Positions 44,426 through 53,169 of a stretch of DNA of 64,000 nucleotides are shown here, in pieces. Location: the NCBI RefSeq assembly GCF_900489465.1, contig NZ_UEFQ01000013.1:310001-374000 (forward strand), written 5' to 3'. The stretch is from Aequorivita sp. CIP111184 (GTDB lineage Bacteria; Bacteroidota; Bacteroidia; Flavobacteriales; Flavobacteriaceae). Under the pieces are notes generated by a model that was given only the letters and a program-made list of their open reading frames with translations, was not told where the DNA came from and ran no database searches. The first letter of the stretch is position 1, and each line of letters begins with the position of its first letter. Position numbers and translations under genes: made by a program.

Positions 44426-45184
44426 ATGAGAGAGCTTTTAGTATTAATGATTTTAATTGCTTTTTCTGGATGCAAGAAATCTGATGCTGAAAAAAAGGAA
44501 ACAATTCGCGTTTCCGAAGAATTAAATGAAAAAGGTATTATTGAAAATTCTGAATGCCCACCAGGCTTATTATATGGAGTTGCACAGTTAGATGGTTTTA
44601 AAGTATACCTTCAAAAAACAAACAAAAGTGATTTTGAAAAACGAAACGCCGAAGACTTTATAAAATTCCATAAAACAGAAAATAGTGATTCATTAGAAAA
44701 AGCAGTTCAAAAAAGGTTCCCAGATATTTTCTACAAAAATGATGGCTGTTATTTATTCCACTCAAAAAACCAAAAGGAAGAGATTATTGTAATGAATTAT
44801 ATTTCTCCAGATACGAAGAGTTCTGGGGCATATAAGTTTGTTGGCTCATACAAAGACTTCATTTTAATAAATAAGCAATATTATGAAGGAGAAGGTTATC
44901 TTGTTATTAATACAGCTAATAGAGAAATGTATTCATTTGCAAATGAACCAAGGTTTATGAACGAACACAGATTATATAGCCTCGGAGATAATTATGGCAC
45001 CACAGATCTGCAAGTATATGATTTCGAAGAAGACAGGTATATGGCAATCGAAATTAGTAACTTACAAGGTTTTAGACCTAGAGAAAATTATCCTCATTAT
45101 AATGGATCTCTCGTTAGTATAAAGTTCGATCATTCATTAGGTTCTAGCTTTTATGAATTTCATATCCAAGAAAATTCTCGCTAA
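44426..45184 (+). CDS. Unknown lipoprotein
   Basis: 252 residues. LLVLMILIAFSGCKK is a lipoprotein signal with Cys at residue 16. The mature part is soluble and mixed alpha/beta, with YLVINTANREMYSF and DLQVYDFEEDRYMAIEISN suggesting a beta-rich second half. Two further cysteines (ENSECPPG, NDGCYLF) could form a disulfide. No family recognised. It follows rsmI by 26 bp and may be on the same transcript. Confidence 0.78.
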   Translation: MRELLVLMILIAFSGCKKSDAEKKETIRVSEELNEKGIIENSECPPGLLYGVAQLDGFKVYLQKTNKSDFEKRNAEDFIKFHKTENSDSLEKAVQKRFPDIFYKNDGCYLFHSKNQKEEIIVMNYISPDTKSSGAYKFVGSYKDFILINKQYYEGEGYLVINTANREMYSFANEPRFMNEHRLYSLGDNYGTTDLQVYDFEEDRYMAIEISNLQGFRPRENYPHYNGSLVSIKFDHSLGSSFYEFHIQENSR

Positions 45185-45193
45185 TTTTTTTCT

Positions 45194-45271
45194 TTATATA
45201 TGTTTCCCTTTATTCCACCCATGCTTTCCAAGATATTGCTCCCCACTTTCTATAGCGCCATCTTTTAGACA
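45194..45271 (-). pseudogene. 3' remnant of a second carboxymuconolactone-decarboxylase-type gene
   Basis: On the minus strand the segment reads DGAIESGEQYLGKHGWNKG, then KHI and a stop. This matches the C-terminus of the intact gene at 45349-45939 (DGAVESGEQYLGKHGWNKG, KHV, stop), with many silent differences. Upstream of DGAIE the similarity ends. It is the tail of a lost tandem copy. Confidence 0.75.
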
Positions 45272-45284
45272 ACGCAACGGAAAG

Positions 45285-45326
45285 TTTTAAAAAATCAAGA
45301 AGAAAAAAGTTCTTGATTTTTTAAAA
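45285..45326 (-). terminator. Perfect 17-bp stem hairpin, likely terminator
   Basis: TTTTAAAAAATCAAGAA and its exact reverse complement flank an 8-nt loop. A-runs and T-runs on both sides allow termination in either direction. It lies between the intact gene and the remnant of its lost copy. Confidence 0.7.
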
Positions 45327-45348
45327 CAACCACCATACACCACGGGAA

Positions 45349-45939
45349 CTAAACATGCTTCCCCTTATTCCATCCATGCTTCCCAAGATACTGCTCGCCA
45401 CTTTCCACCGCACCATCTTCAATGGAAGTCCCCATAGAATCATTCCAGCGGTTTAAATATCCAAAGAGTGAAATAACGCCTAACATTTCCACGATTTCAC
45501 CTTCGTTCCAGTATTTGTAAAGTCTTTGTTTAATTTCTTCATTAACTACATTTGGTACTTGGCTGGCGGCCAAAGAAAAATCGAGCGCAGCACGCTCAGA
45601 TTCCGAAAAAGCGGAATGAGTTCTATATTCCCAAATATTGTCCAATTGCTCCTGCTCCGCTCCGTAACGTTCTGCAGCGCGAATGGCGTGTGCTTGGCAA
45701 TAACGGCAACCCGTGGCATTGCTGCTTACCCAAGCAATCATTCTTTTTAAAGCTGACGTAACCTTGCCTTCATTTGCCATTACTGCTTTATTGAGATTTA
45801 TAAATGCTTTGCTAATTGCTGGACGATGCTGCATAGTGAGCACGCTGTTTGGGCAAAAGCCAAGTGTTTCGTTAAAAAATTCAGCCAATTGTTTAGTTTC
45901 GGCGTCGTGGTTTGGGGAAAGTGGGGTTACTAATGGCAT
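45349..45939 (-). CDS. Carboxymuconolactone decarboxylase family (peroxidase-related) protein
   Basis: 196 residues. The AhpD-like redox motif is CRYCQAHAIRAAERYG near residue 77, with the Cys pair and the His three residues later. FNETLGFCPNSVLTMQHRP and SEREALDF-like ESERAALDFSLAA fit the peroxidase-related subfamily. It probably acts as a thiol-based hydroperoxide reductase. A decayed copy of its 3' end lies just downstream. Confidence 0.87.
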   Translation of the reverse strand: MPLVTPLSPNHDAETKQLAEFFNETLGFCPNSVLTMQHRPAISKAFINLNKAVMANEGKVTSALKRMIAWVSSNATGCRYCQAHAIRAAERYGAEQEQLDNIWEYRTHSAFSESERAALDFSLAASQVPNVVNEEIKQRLYKYWNEGEIVEMLGVISLFGYLNRWNDSMGTSIEDGAVESGEQYLGKHGWNKGKHV

Positions 45940-46068
45940 TTAAAATATTTTTGAACTTCCAAAATACAAAATAGAATTTGTAATTTTACAACTCTCCCCT
46001 TTATTTAATATTCACAACCAATCCATTTTTGGAATTTGTAATTTTAATCTTTTGAATTTACGAAGTAT

Positions 46069-47760
46069 ATGCGCTGGACCATAAAACCAAAACCCGATCC
46101 CGAAAAAGTGAATTCGCTTTCAAAAGCTTTGAAGGTGGAACCAATAATCGCTTCCCTTTTGGTACAGCGCGGTGTGGAAACTTTTGAGGAAGCCGAAAAA
46201 TTTTTCCGCCCAAGTCTGGACGATCTTCACAATCCTTTTTTAATGCAGGATATGGACAAAGCCGTTCTTCGAATTGAAAAAGCAATCGAAAAAGAAGAAA
46301 ATATTTTAATCTACGGCGATTATGATGTGGATGGAACTACAAGTGTAGCGCTGCTTTCTTCATATTTAAAAAGTTATTATCCAAATGTTTCAACTTACAT
46401 TCCTGACCGATATGACGAAGGTTACGGAGTTTCCTATAAAGGAATTGATTATGCTGAGGACAATGGTTTTTCGCTAATCATTGCCTTGGATTGCGGTATA
46501 AAAGCAATTGAAAAAGTGGCTTATGCTTCTGAAAAAAATATCGATTTCATTATCTGCGATCACCACCGACCGGGAAAGGAAATACCAAAAGCCATTGCGG
46601 TGCTCGACCCAAAACGCGAAGATTGTGAATATCCGTACAAAGAACTCTGTGGTTGCGGCGTTGGGTTTAAACTGATTCAAGGGTTGGCAACAAAAAGAGA
46701 CCAGAAAATTGAAGATTTGTTGCTTTATTTAGATCTGGTAGCCACCGCAATTGCGGCAGACATTGTTCCAATCACTGGCGAAAATAGAATACTCGCACAT
46801 TACGGACTGAAAGTGATAAACAGCAATCCGCGGACGGGAATTCAGGCAATTTTAAAACAAGTAAAAAAAGAAACGCTCACCATTACTGATGTAGTTTTCA
46901 TTATCGCTCCACGCATCAATGCCGCCGGAAGGATGAAACACGGAAACCACGCCGTCACCTTACTTACAGAAACTGATTCTGAAAAAGCTGAAACCTATGC
47001 TGCTGAAATTGAAACCTTCAACACAGATCGCAGAGAAGCCGACAAACAAATTACAGAAGAAGCGCTTCAGCAAATAATTCAAAATAAAGAGGAAGAACGA
47101 AAGACCACGGTGGTTTATCAAGAAAACTGGCACAAAGGCGTTATCGGTATCGTGGCTTCCCGCTTAACCGAAACCTATTATCGTCCAACTTTGGTGTTTA
47201 CAAAAAGTGGTGAGAAGCTTGCTGCTTCCGCCCGTTCCGTAAAAGGTTTTGATGTTTACAATGCTTTGGAAAGCTGCTCAGAGCATATTGAACAATTTGG
47301 CGGACATATGTATGCGGCGGGTTTGACCCTTTTCGAAAAAGATTTCGAAAACTTTAAAAATGAATTTGAACGTGTAGTTTCTGAAACTATTGATCCGCAT
47401 TTACTTACACCTGAAATTAGAATAGATTCCGAAATTGATTTAAATGAAATTACTCCAAAATTTTTCAGAATTTTAAAACAGTTTGCACCCTTCGGCCCAG
47501 GAAATATGACGCCAACGTTTATGACACAAAACTTAAAAGATACTGGCTGGGGGAAATGTGTTGGTGAGGACAAAACACATCTACGTGTTGTGGTGAAGCA
47601 AGGAAATTCCAATCAATTTACAGGAATTGGTTTCAGTATGGCTGAAAAAAGTGATATTGCTTGCAACGGAAAACCCTTTAAAGCTGCCTATTGTATTGAT
47701 GAAAACGAATGGCAGGGAAATGTGAGCTTACAGCTTCGTTTGAAAGATATTATGGAGTAA
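46069..47760 (+). CDS. recJ: Single-stranded-DNA-specific exonuclease RecJ
   Basis: 563 residues, typical length. LIYGDYDVDGTTSVALL holds the first DHH-family motif, ALDCGIKAIEKV follows, and ICDHHRPGKEIP near residue 164 is the DHH motif. VFIIAPRINAAGRMKHGNHA and the DHHA1 domain with EQFGGHMYAAGLTL come later; an OB-fold ends the protein. It degrades single strands 5' to 3' in RecF-pathway and mismatch repair. The 3' end overlaps the convergent lpxH gene by 11 bp. Confidence 0.96.
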   Translation: MRWTIKPKPDPEKVNSLSKALKVEPIIASLLVQRGVETFEEAEKFFRPSLDDLHNPFLMQDMDKAVLRIEKAIEKEENILIYGDYDVDGTTSVALLSSYLKSYYPNVSTYIPDRYDEGYGVSYKGIDYAEDNGFSLIIALDCGIKAIEKVAYASEKNIDFIICDHHRPGKEIPKAIAVLDPKREDCEYPYKELCGCGVGFKLIQGLATKRDQKIEDLLLYLDLVATAIAADIVPITGENRILAHYGLKVINSNPRTGIQAILKQVKKETLTITDVVFIIAPRINAAGRMKHGNHAVTLLTETDSEKAETYAAEIETFNTDRREADKQITEEALQQIIQNKEEERKTTVVYQENWHKGVIGIVASRLTETYYRPTLVFTKSGEKLAASARSVKGFDVYNALESCSEHIEQFGGHMYAAGLTLFEKDFENFKNEFERVVSETIDPHLLTPEIRIDSEIDLNEITPKFFRILKQFAPFGPGNMTPTFMTQNLKDTGWGKCVGEDKTHLRVVVKQGNSNQFTGIGFSMAEKSDIACNGKPFKAAYCIDENEWQGNVSLQLRLKDIME

Positions 47761-48514
47761 ATGTTTTCAGCTCAAAATTTTCCCCATTAAAAACGCCGTA
47801 GGTATAATGGTTTATCCAATCGCCAAGGTTATAATATTTTGAGTTTTCACCTACTTTAATTTCCATTGGTAAATGACGATGGCCAAAGATGAAATAATCA
47901 AAATGCTTACTTTCCAGTTTTCGTTTTGAATATTGTGCCAGCCATTCCCGATCTTCACCCAAAAACTGCTTATCCTCGTCGCCAGAAATCAATTTATTTT
48001 TTACTGAAAGATGCTGTGCCACACGCACGCCAATATCTGGATGTAACCAACGGAAAAGCCATTTAAAGAATGGATTGGTAAACACTCTCTTCATTCTTTT
48101 GTAACCTTTATCACCCGGACCTTTTCCGTCGCCGTGGCCTATAAAAAAATGCTTGTTATTAAATACAAATTCCTTGGGGTTATGGTAAACGGGAATATTC
48201 AGTTCCTTTTCAAAATAGTCGTGCATCCACAAATCGTGATTTCCTACAAAAAAATGTATTTGAATACCACTATCACGAAGTTCAGCCAACTTGCCTAAAA
48301 CACGTATAAAGCCTTTTGGCACAACGGTTCTGTATTCAAACCAAAAATCGAAAAGATCACCGAGCAAGAAAATTACTTCAGCGTCGTGTTTAATACTGTC
48401 CAGCCATTTCACAAAAATTTTTTCGCGTGGCAAGCTTTCGACCTGTGTGGGCGCGCCAAGATGGTTGTCGCTAGAAAAGTATATTTTTTTACCTGGCGGA
48501 ATTTGCATATTCAA
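47750..48514 (-). CDS. lpxH: UDP-2,3-diacylglucosamine diphosphatase family phosphoesterase
   Basis: 254 residues. Metallophosphoesterase motifs: FSSDNHLGAP, FLLGDLFDFWFEY, FVGNHDLWMHDYF, FIGHGDGKGPGDKGYKRMKR and IFGHRHLPMEI. The GDKGYKR segment is typical of LpxH-type enzymes in Bacteroidota. It removes UMP from UDP-2,3-diacylglucosamine in lipid A synthesis. The start motif DNHLG replaces the more common DLHL. It and queD are on the same strand, 21 bp apart. Confidence 0.88.
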   Translation of the reverse strand: MNMQIPPGKKIYFSSDNHLGAPTQVESLPREKIFVKWLDSIKHDAEVIFLLGDLFDFWFEYRTVVPKGFIRVLGKLAELRDSGIQIHFFVGNHDLWMHDYFEKELNIPVYHNPKEFVFNNKHFFIGHGDGKGPGDKGYKRMKRVFTNPFFKWLFRWLHPDIGVRVAQHLSVKNKLISGDEDKQFLGEDREWLAQYSKRKLESKHFDYFIFGHRHLPMEIKVGENSKYYNLGDWINHYTYGVFNGENFELKTFTP

Positions 48515-48534
48515 AGATAGGAAAGAGATTCGGT

Positions 48535-48984
48535 TTAATTATCCCCAGCAAACCACTCTGCATAACTGCTGTCGGTTTCCTGTAATTTTAGGGAGTGAAG
48601 CTGAATATTTTTTGGTAAACGGTTTTTTATTTTTTCAGAAAAATCAATTACCATCATTTCGCTGGTTGGCTGATAATCTACGAGTAGTACACTGTGGCCG
48701 CGATCGCTTAATTCTTTTGCCAATTCTACGTGCGGCGTGTTTTTATTGAAAACGGTGGAATGATCAAAAACATCTACAATTTCTTCCTTTACTATTTTTT
48801 TTAGATCGCCAAAATCTATAACCATCCCAAATTTTACGTTTTTGTTATCTTCAATTGGAGCACCAATTACGGTTACAGAAAGCTTATAACTGTGCCCGTG
48901 AACATTTCTACATTTACCGTCGTAGCCGTATAGGGCGTGACCGGTTTCAAAAGAAAAAATTTTGGTAATTCGTATTGCTTGCAT
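48535..48984 (-). CDS. queD: 6-carboxytetrahydropterin synthase (QueD/PTPS family)
   Basis: 149 residues. The zinc ligands and active site are in FSFETGHALYGYDGKCRNVH and GHSYKLSVTVIG, with the Cys nucleophile in GKCRN. MVIDFGDLKKIV and FDHSTVFNKN follow. It converts dihydroneopterin triphosphate on the way to queuosine. It precedes lpxH by 20 bp. Confidence 0.9.
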   Translation of the reverse strand: MQAIRITKIFSFETGHALYGYDGKCRNVHGHSYKLSVTVIGAPIEDNKNVKFGMVIDFGDLKKIVKEEIVDVFDHSTVFNKNTPHVELAKELSDRGHSVLLVDYQPTSEMMVIDFSEKIKNRLPKNIQLHSLKLQETDSSYAEWFAGDN

Positions 48985-49090
48985 GGCTTTACTTTAGGCT
49001 TCAAAGATACTGTTTTTGAAAGGAAAATTATTTTCTGAAAACCTATAGATTTCTAGCATATATTTGTCCACTTTTTTAAAGGAAACGAAA

Positions 49091-49726
49091 ATGACCGAAG
49101 AACTTTTTGAACAACTGGAATTTATTGAAAACCCGCTGTTTGAAAATATTATTGCCAACCTGCTTAAGCAGCAATACAGCATTGTAAATAATTTTTTTTC
49201 TTCGGAAGAAGTTGCCATTTTACGCAATTCATTACTTGCGAAATATGAAGCAGATCGTTTTAAAAAATCGGCAATTGGCAATCGTACCAACGAAGAAATT
49301 GATAAAACGATACGCGGCGATTTTATTCTCTGGATGGATGAAAAGAATGCTAATGATGCCGAACTGCTTTTCTTCAAGAAAATAAATGAGCTTGTCAATT
49401 ACTTAAATAAAACCTGTTTTTTAGGAATTCTACATAAAGAGTTTCACTACGCCGTTTATCCCAAAGGCACTTTTTACAAGCGGCATTTAGACACTTTTCA
49501 AAACGATGATCGTCGAAAACTTTCCATTGTTTGCTATTTGAACGAGGATAATTGGCTTCCCGAAAATGGTGGCGAGCTTACTATTTATACTGAAAAAGAG
49601 GCATTAGGTATTTTACCACTTCCGGGACGGTTAGTTATTTTTGAAAGTCAATTGTTAGAACACGAAGTGAAAGTGGTAAAAGCTTCGGAGCGTTTGAGTA
49701 TTACCGGTTGGTTAAAAACACGCTAA
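49091..49726 (+). CDS. 2OG-Fe(II) oxygenase (prolyl 4-hydroxylase type)
   Basis: 211 residues from ATG 49091; an in-frame TTG at 49064 is possible but adds nothing conserved. The iron triad is H-x-D in FYKRHLDTFQ near 135 and His in LLEHEVKVV near 193, with the 2-oxoglutarate Arg in SERLSITGW. LSIVCYLNEDNW and GGELTIYT are typical beta strands. It hydroxylates a protein or small molecule; target unknown. Confidence 0.87.
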   Translation: MTEELFEQLEFIENPLFENIIANLLKQQYSIVNNFFSSEEVAILRNSLLAKYEADRFKKSAIGNRTNEEIDKTIRGDFILWMDEKNANDAELLFFKKINELVNYLNKTCFLGILHKEFHYAVYPKGTFYKRHLDTFQNDDRRKLSIVCYLNEDNWLPENGGELTIYTEKEALGILPLPGRLVIFESQLLEHEVKVVKASERLSITGWLKTR

Positions 49727-49737
49727 CGCATTCTTTA

Positions 49738-49836
49738 CTATTTTTTCTTCAATTTTTGATATACCACAACAGCAATAACTAAAACTGCCAATATTAAAAA
49801 AAGGCCGGGGCCACCGAGAAATTTAAGAATATCCAT
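49738..49836 (-). CDS. Small single-pass membrane protein, 32 residues
   Basis: ATG 49836 to TAG 49738. MDILKFLGGPGLF leads into a hydrophobic stretch (LFLILAVLVIAVVVY) and ends in the basic tail QKLKKK. The layout, one membrane helix with a cytoplasmic basic end, is that of known small membrane proteins. It lies 25 bp behind the MATE stop/start region on the same strand and may be co-transcribed with the exporter gene at 49862. Confidence 0.5.
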   Translation of the reverse strand: MDILKFLGGPGLFLILAVLVIAVVVYQKLKKK

Positions 49837-49861
49837 TGCTTACGATTTTTAGTAAATGTAT

Positions 49862-51196
49862 TTAATTTTCAATTAGCGGAATATATTTTCTTCGGAATTT
49901 GATCATCAACGCTACCGCGCGATATGCTACCCAAACTATAAGTGCTGCCCAAATTCCTATTAAACCCCAATGCATATACTTTGAAAAATAGAGCACTGGA
50001 ATAAAACCGAAAATGGTTGCTCCCAACAATACATTTCTTAGATAGCTCATTTCACCCAACCCCTTAAAAATGGAATCTAACGTAAATGCCATTGCGTTAA
50101 ATGGCAAACAAATAAGCACCATAAAAAACATGCTATAAAATATAGAAAGCACTTTTTCATCTTTATTGAAGATAAGGCCCAAAGGTTCGTAAAGTAAAAG
50201 CCCAACCAGGACGAGCATGGCAGCAACTCCAAAATTATATAGATTTACTTTCTTGGTTAGTTTCCAAAGCGAGCTGTAATTGCGTTCGCCCAAAAGTTTT
50301 CCGCTCAGAATATTTCCTGCAGCCCCGTAACCGTCAATAAAAAAAGCTGTGAAAATCCAAATATTGAATGCTATTGTGTGTGCGGCAATATATTCCTTTC
50401 CCAAATCAGCAGCTTCGCGGGTTGCAAGAATTAGTGCAGTATTTAAAGCCACGGAGCGTAAAAAAAGATTTAAACTCATATTGACCAAGCGTTTAATTTC
50501 AGGATGTAAAGGAAGTTTCAGTTTTAATGAGATTTCAGTTTTCTTCATAAGAAAAATAAAAGCAATGATAGCCATTACTGCTTGTGAGAAAAGGCTTGCC
50601 CAAGCTGCGCCCTTAATTCCCATAGGTGAAATATATCCGTCAATTCCATAGACCAATGCGAAATCCAGACCAATATTTAGCACAGCCCCAATGGCTGCGA
50701 TAATCATTGGCCAAAAGGTATTTTGAAGTCCGCGGAAGAGTCCAAAAACCGCAAAAGTGAAAAGCGTAAGCGGAAAGCCCCAAACGCGAATGTTGTAATA
50801 ATCAATACTGAAAGAAAGAATCATTCCTTCAGCATTAAGTAATTTAAAAATTTCTTCAACAAAAAAATAGGTTGAAAACAATACTATTATGCTGAGGGCA
50901 ATATTGAAATAAATTGCTTGCGCAGGAAAATTGTGAAGATCCTTTAATTTTCCGGCACCCAGATTTTGTGAAACAATGGCAGAAATAGCACTTCGGGTCT
51001 GCCCTAAAATCCAAATTAAAGCTGAAAGAAAAGAACCAACAATCCCTACAGCTGCAAGAGATTCGATACCGAAATCTTTTATATTTCCCACAACAGCGGC
51101 ATCTGTGGCAGAAAGTACCGGCTCTGCAATCCCAGAAATAATAGCTGGAATGGCGAGTTGTTGGATTCGTTTAAAAGAAATGTCTGTATGTAGCAT
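49862..51196 (-). CDS. MATE family efflux transporter
   Basis: 444 residues with about twelve hydrophobic segments. IQQLAIPAIISGIAEPVLSATDAAVVGN in helices 1-2 and GILGQTRS-like WILGQTRSAISAIVSQNLGAG in the third fit the DinF/NorM group. It exports drugs or organic cations against sodium or protons; the substrate is not readable. Confidence 0.92.
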   Translation of the reverse strand: MLHTDISFKRIQQLAIPAIISGIAEPVLSATDAAVVGNIKDFGIESLAAVGIVGSFLSALIWILGQTRSAISAIVSQNLGAGKLKDLHNFPAQAIYFNIALSIIVLFSTYFFVEEIFKLLNAEGMILSFSIDYYNIRVWGFPLTLFTFAVFGLFRGLQNTFWPMIIAAIGAVLNIGLDFALVYGIDGYISPMGIKGAAWASLFSQAVMAIIAFIFLMKKTEISLKLKLPLHPEIKRLVNMSLNLFLRSVALNTALILATREAADLGKEYIAAHTIAFNIWIFTAFFIDGYGAAGNILSGKLLGERNYSSLWKLTKKVNLYNFGVAAMLVLVGLLLYEPLGLIFNKDEKVLSIFYSMFFMVLICLPFNAMAFTLDSIFKGLGEMSYLRNVLLGATIFGFIPVLYFSKYMHWGLIGIWAALIVWVAYRAVALMIKFRRKYIPLIEN

Positions 51197-51309
51197 TTTG
51201 GAAAAGCAAAACTACGGAAATGTGAAAAGTATAGCAGAATGGTTTTGATATAAAAATTTATAATTATTTCAAATTGTTAAACAATTATACGTTTAATGAT
51301 ATTTAACCT

Positions 51310-51317
51310 TAATTTTG
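51310..51317 (+). promoter_or_regulatory. -7 promoter element of the stress protein gene
   Basis: TAATTTTG, exact TAnnTTTG match, 28 bp before the start codon at 51346. Confidence 0.5.
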
Positions 51318-51345
51318 CATTCAATTAAAAAAGAAGTTTCAGATT

Positions 51346-52140
51346 ATGAAAAATATTTTGGTACCCGTTGGGTCTTCACCAAACTCAATCAGTAATTTAC
51401 AATATGCCATAGATTTGGCCGAATCTATAAGTGCGAATGTGTATGTGGTTTCTGTATTTCAGGAACTTTCAAAAGTTGGCGGTCTTTCAAAAGTGAATGC
51501 CATTTTAAAAGAAGAATCTGAAAACCGTTTGGATGAAGTGCTTTCACAAGTGGATAAAAAGGGAGTCCAAGTAATTGCACACCCAGTAAAAGGTGAAGTT
51601 TTGGAAGGAATAGGACGAATAAGCAAACAAGTGCCAATAGATTTAATGGTCCTTTCTCCGCGAAGCAACTCTATAAAAGAAGAAGTTTATTTGGGAAAAA
51701 CTTCCGGCAAACTTTTAAAACAAACAAACATTCCAATTCTAGTTGTTCCCGAAGGAGGAAAATTTCAGCCACCAAAAACGATGTTGATGGCTTTCAAAAA
51801 CGGCACTTTTGAACGAGATGAACTTTTGGAAGCCGTTCGTCAATTCAAAAACAGTTTTGGTACAGAAGTTAACGTTCTTCACGTGGAAACTCCCGAAAGT
51901 ACAGAGGAAATGAAAAACGTAACCGATAATTTAAAAGCATTACAGACTACTTATACACAAGTGGAAGCTGCGACAACTTTTCAAGGGGTAATTGAATATT
52001 TTCAGCAATATAATCCAGATATGCTTTGCGTCATTAGACGTAAGCGCGGTTTTTTCAAAAAGCTTTGGGAAAAGAACGAAATTCTAAAAAAGGAATTTTA
52101 TACAAGCAAACCACTCTTGGTTTTACCTGTTCAGGAATAA
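51346..52140 (+). CDS. Universal stress protein, two-domain
   Basis: 264 residues. The first UspA domain spans about 1-140: MKNILVPVGSSPNSISNLQY, VIAHPVKGEVLEGI and YLGKTSGKLLKQTNIPILVV, where the G-x2-G ATP motif is degenerate. A second, shorter domain (PPKTMLMAFKNGTFERDELL to PLLVLP) follows. Such tandem proteins are common in Bacteroidota; they are induced by starvation or redox stress. Single gene with its own terminator. Confidence 0.87.
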   Translation: MKNILVPVGSSPNSISNLQYAIDLAESISANVYVVSVFQELSKVGGLSKVNAILKEESENRLDEVLSQVDKKGVQVIAHPVKGEVLEGIGRISKQVPIDLMVLSPRSNSIKEEVYLGKTSGKLLKQTNIPILVVPEGGKFQPPKTMLMAFKNGTFERDELLEAVRQFKNSFGTEVNVLHVETPESTEEMKNVTDNLKALQTTYTQVEAATTFQGVIEYFQQYNPDMLCVIRRKRGFFKKLWEKNEILKKEFYTSKPLLVLPVQE

Positions 52141-52145
52141 AATAA

Positions 52146-52173
52146 AAAACCACCGTTTTCGCGGTGGTTTTTT
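52146..52173 (+). terminator. Intrinsic terminator of the stress protein gene
   Basis: AAAACCACCG pairs with CGGTGGTTTTTT. The stem ends 2 bp from the 3' end of the convergent tRNA gene. Confidence 0.88.
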
Positions 52174-52174
52174 G

Positions 52175-52248
<74 letters not shown>

Positions 52249-52329
52249 TTAAAGTGTTTAATAGCTCGCAGAGCACAGAAACATTGACTGATTAGGATGC
52301 CAAAAATAGTAAATTTTTCAATACAAGCT

Positions 52330-53169
52330 TCAATTTAAAAAATCTATTGTTTTTTCAACAACTTTTTTTAAAATGTCAGGTAAACTGCTTTCCTCCCAAG
52401 GATGTTTTGCGTTAAAAACGTGGTCTGCGGCATCTATTATTACCAATTCACTATTAGTATTCCATGATTTAATCAATTTTGCTTCTTCTAGAGAAACCGT
52501 TGGATCATCACTTCCATGAACGATGAGTTGAGGAATTCTTAAATTTTCTACAGCACGATGGATTGAAAACCGGTTTTCATTTTCTTTAAAATCTTTATAA
52601 AACTGAAAGTTGTGCGGGAGCATTTGTTTCGTTCTGCTGTTTTCAACGTGTGTAATACCTGTTAGTTTCCAAGATTCAAATTCCTCCGTTCCCTCTTGAA
52701 ATCGTGCTTTAAAATCACTTACACTTGCCCATGTTACCACTTTTTCAATACGCTTATCCTCTTCACCTTTTATCAATACAATGCCTCCACCCCGACTGTG
52801 ACCAATTAAGGAAATGGTTGAGGTTTTCTCTGGAAAAAATTCATTCCCATTTTCAATTTCATTTAAAACTCTATCCAAATCATCCAGCTCCAAACTAAAA
52901 TTATTTTCAGCAAAAGCATCTAAATCCGGAAAATCTATGGGCTCTTCTATTGTACCCCCATTATGTGAAAAATTGAATTTCACAAAGCAATAGCCTGCTT
53001 CCGCAAAAGCTTCTGCAACTATATGCCACGACCCCCAATCTTTGAAACCTTTGTAACCGTGGCAAAAAATTACTACCGGTTGAGGCTCTTTGTTTTCATT
53101 ATAGAAAACATCATACAGAATTGGTTTTTTATTTTCGGAAGTGAGTATTTGGTTTTTTCTAATTAGCAT
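52330..53169 (-). CDS. Alpha/beta hydrolase (dienelactone-hydrolase-like)
   Basis: 279 residues. FCHGYKGFKDWG is the oxyanion region, IGHSRGGGIVLI near residue 122 the nucleophile elbow, HGSDDPTVSLEEA the Asp and DAADHVFNAKHPW the His segment. The substrate is not known. It overlaps the stop of the nuclease gene upstream by one base, so both are co-transcribed. Confidence 0.87.
   Translation of the reverse strand: MLIRKNQILTSENKKPILYDVFYNENKEPQPVVIFCHGYKGFKDWGSWHIVAEAFAEAGYCFVKFNFSHNGGTIEEPIDFPDLDAFAENNFSLELDDLDRVLNEIENGNEFFPEKTSTISLIGHSRGGGIVLIKGEEDKRIEKVVTWASVSDFKARFQEGTEEFESWKLTGITHVENSRTKQMLPHNFQFYKDFKENENRFSIHRAVENLRIPQLIVHGSDDPTVSLEEAKLIKSWNTNSELVIIDAADHVFNAKHPWEESSLPDILKKVVEKTIDFLN

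Noticed and set aside
48317-48332. Second sigma-54-like sequence (TGGCAC-N5-TTCT)
   Set aside because: The -12 half lacks GC and the site lies inside the lpxH reading frame on the opposite strand.
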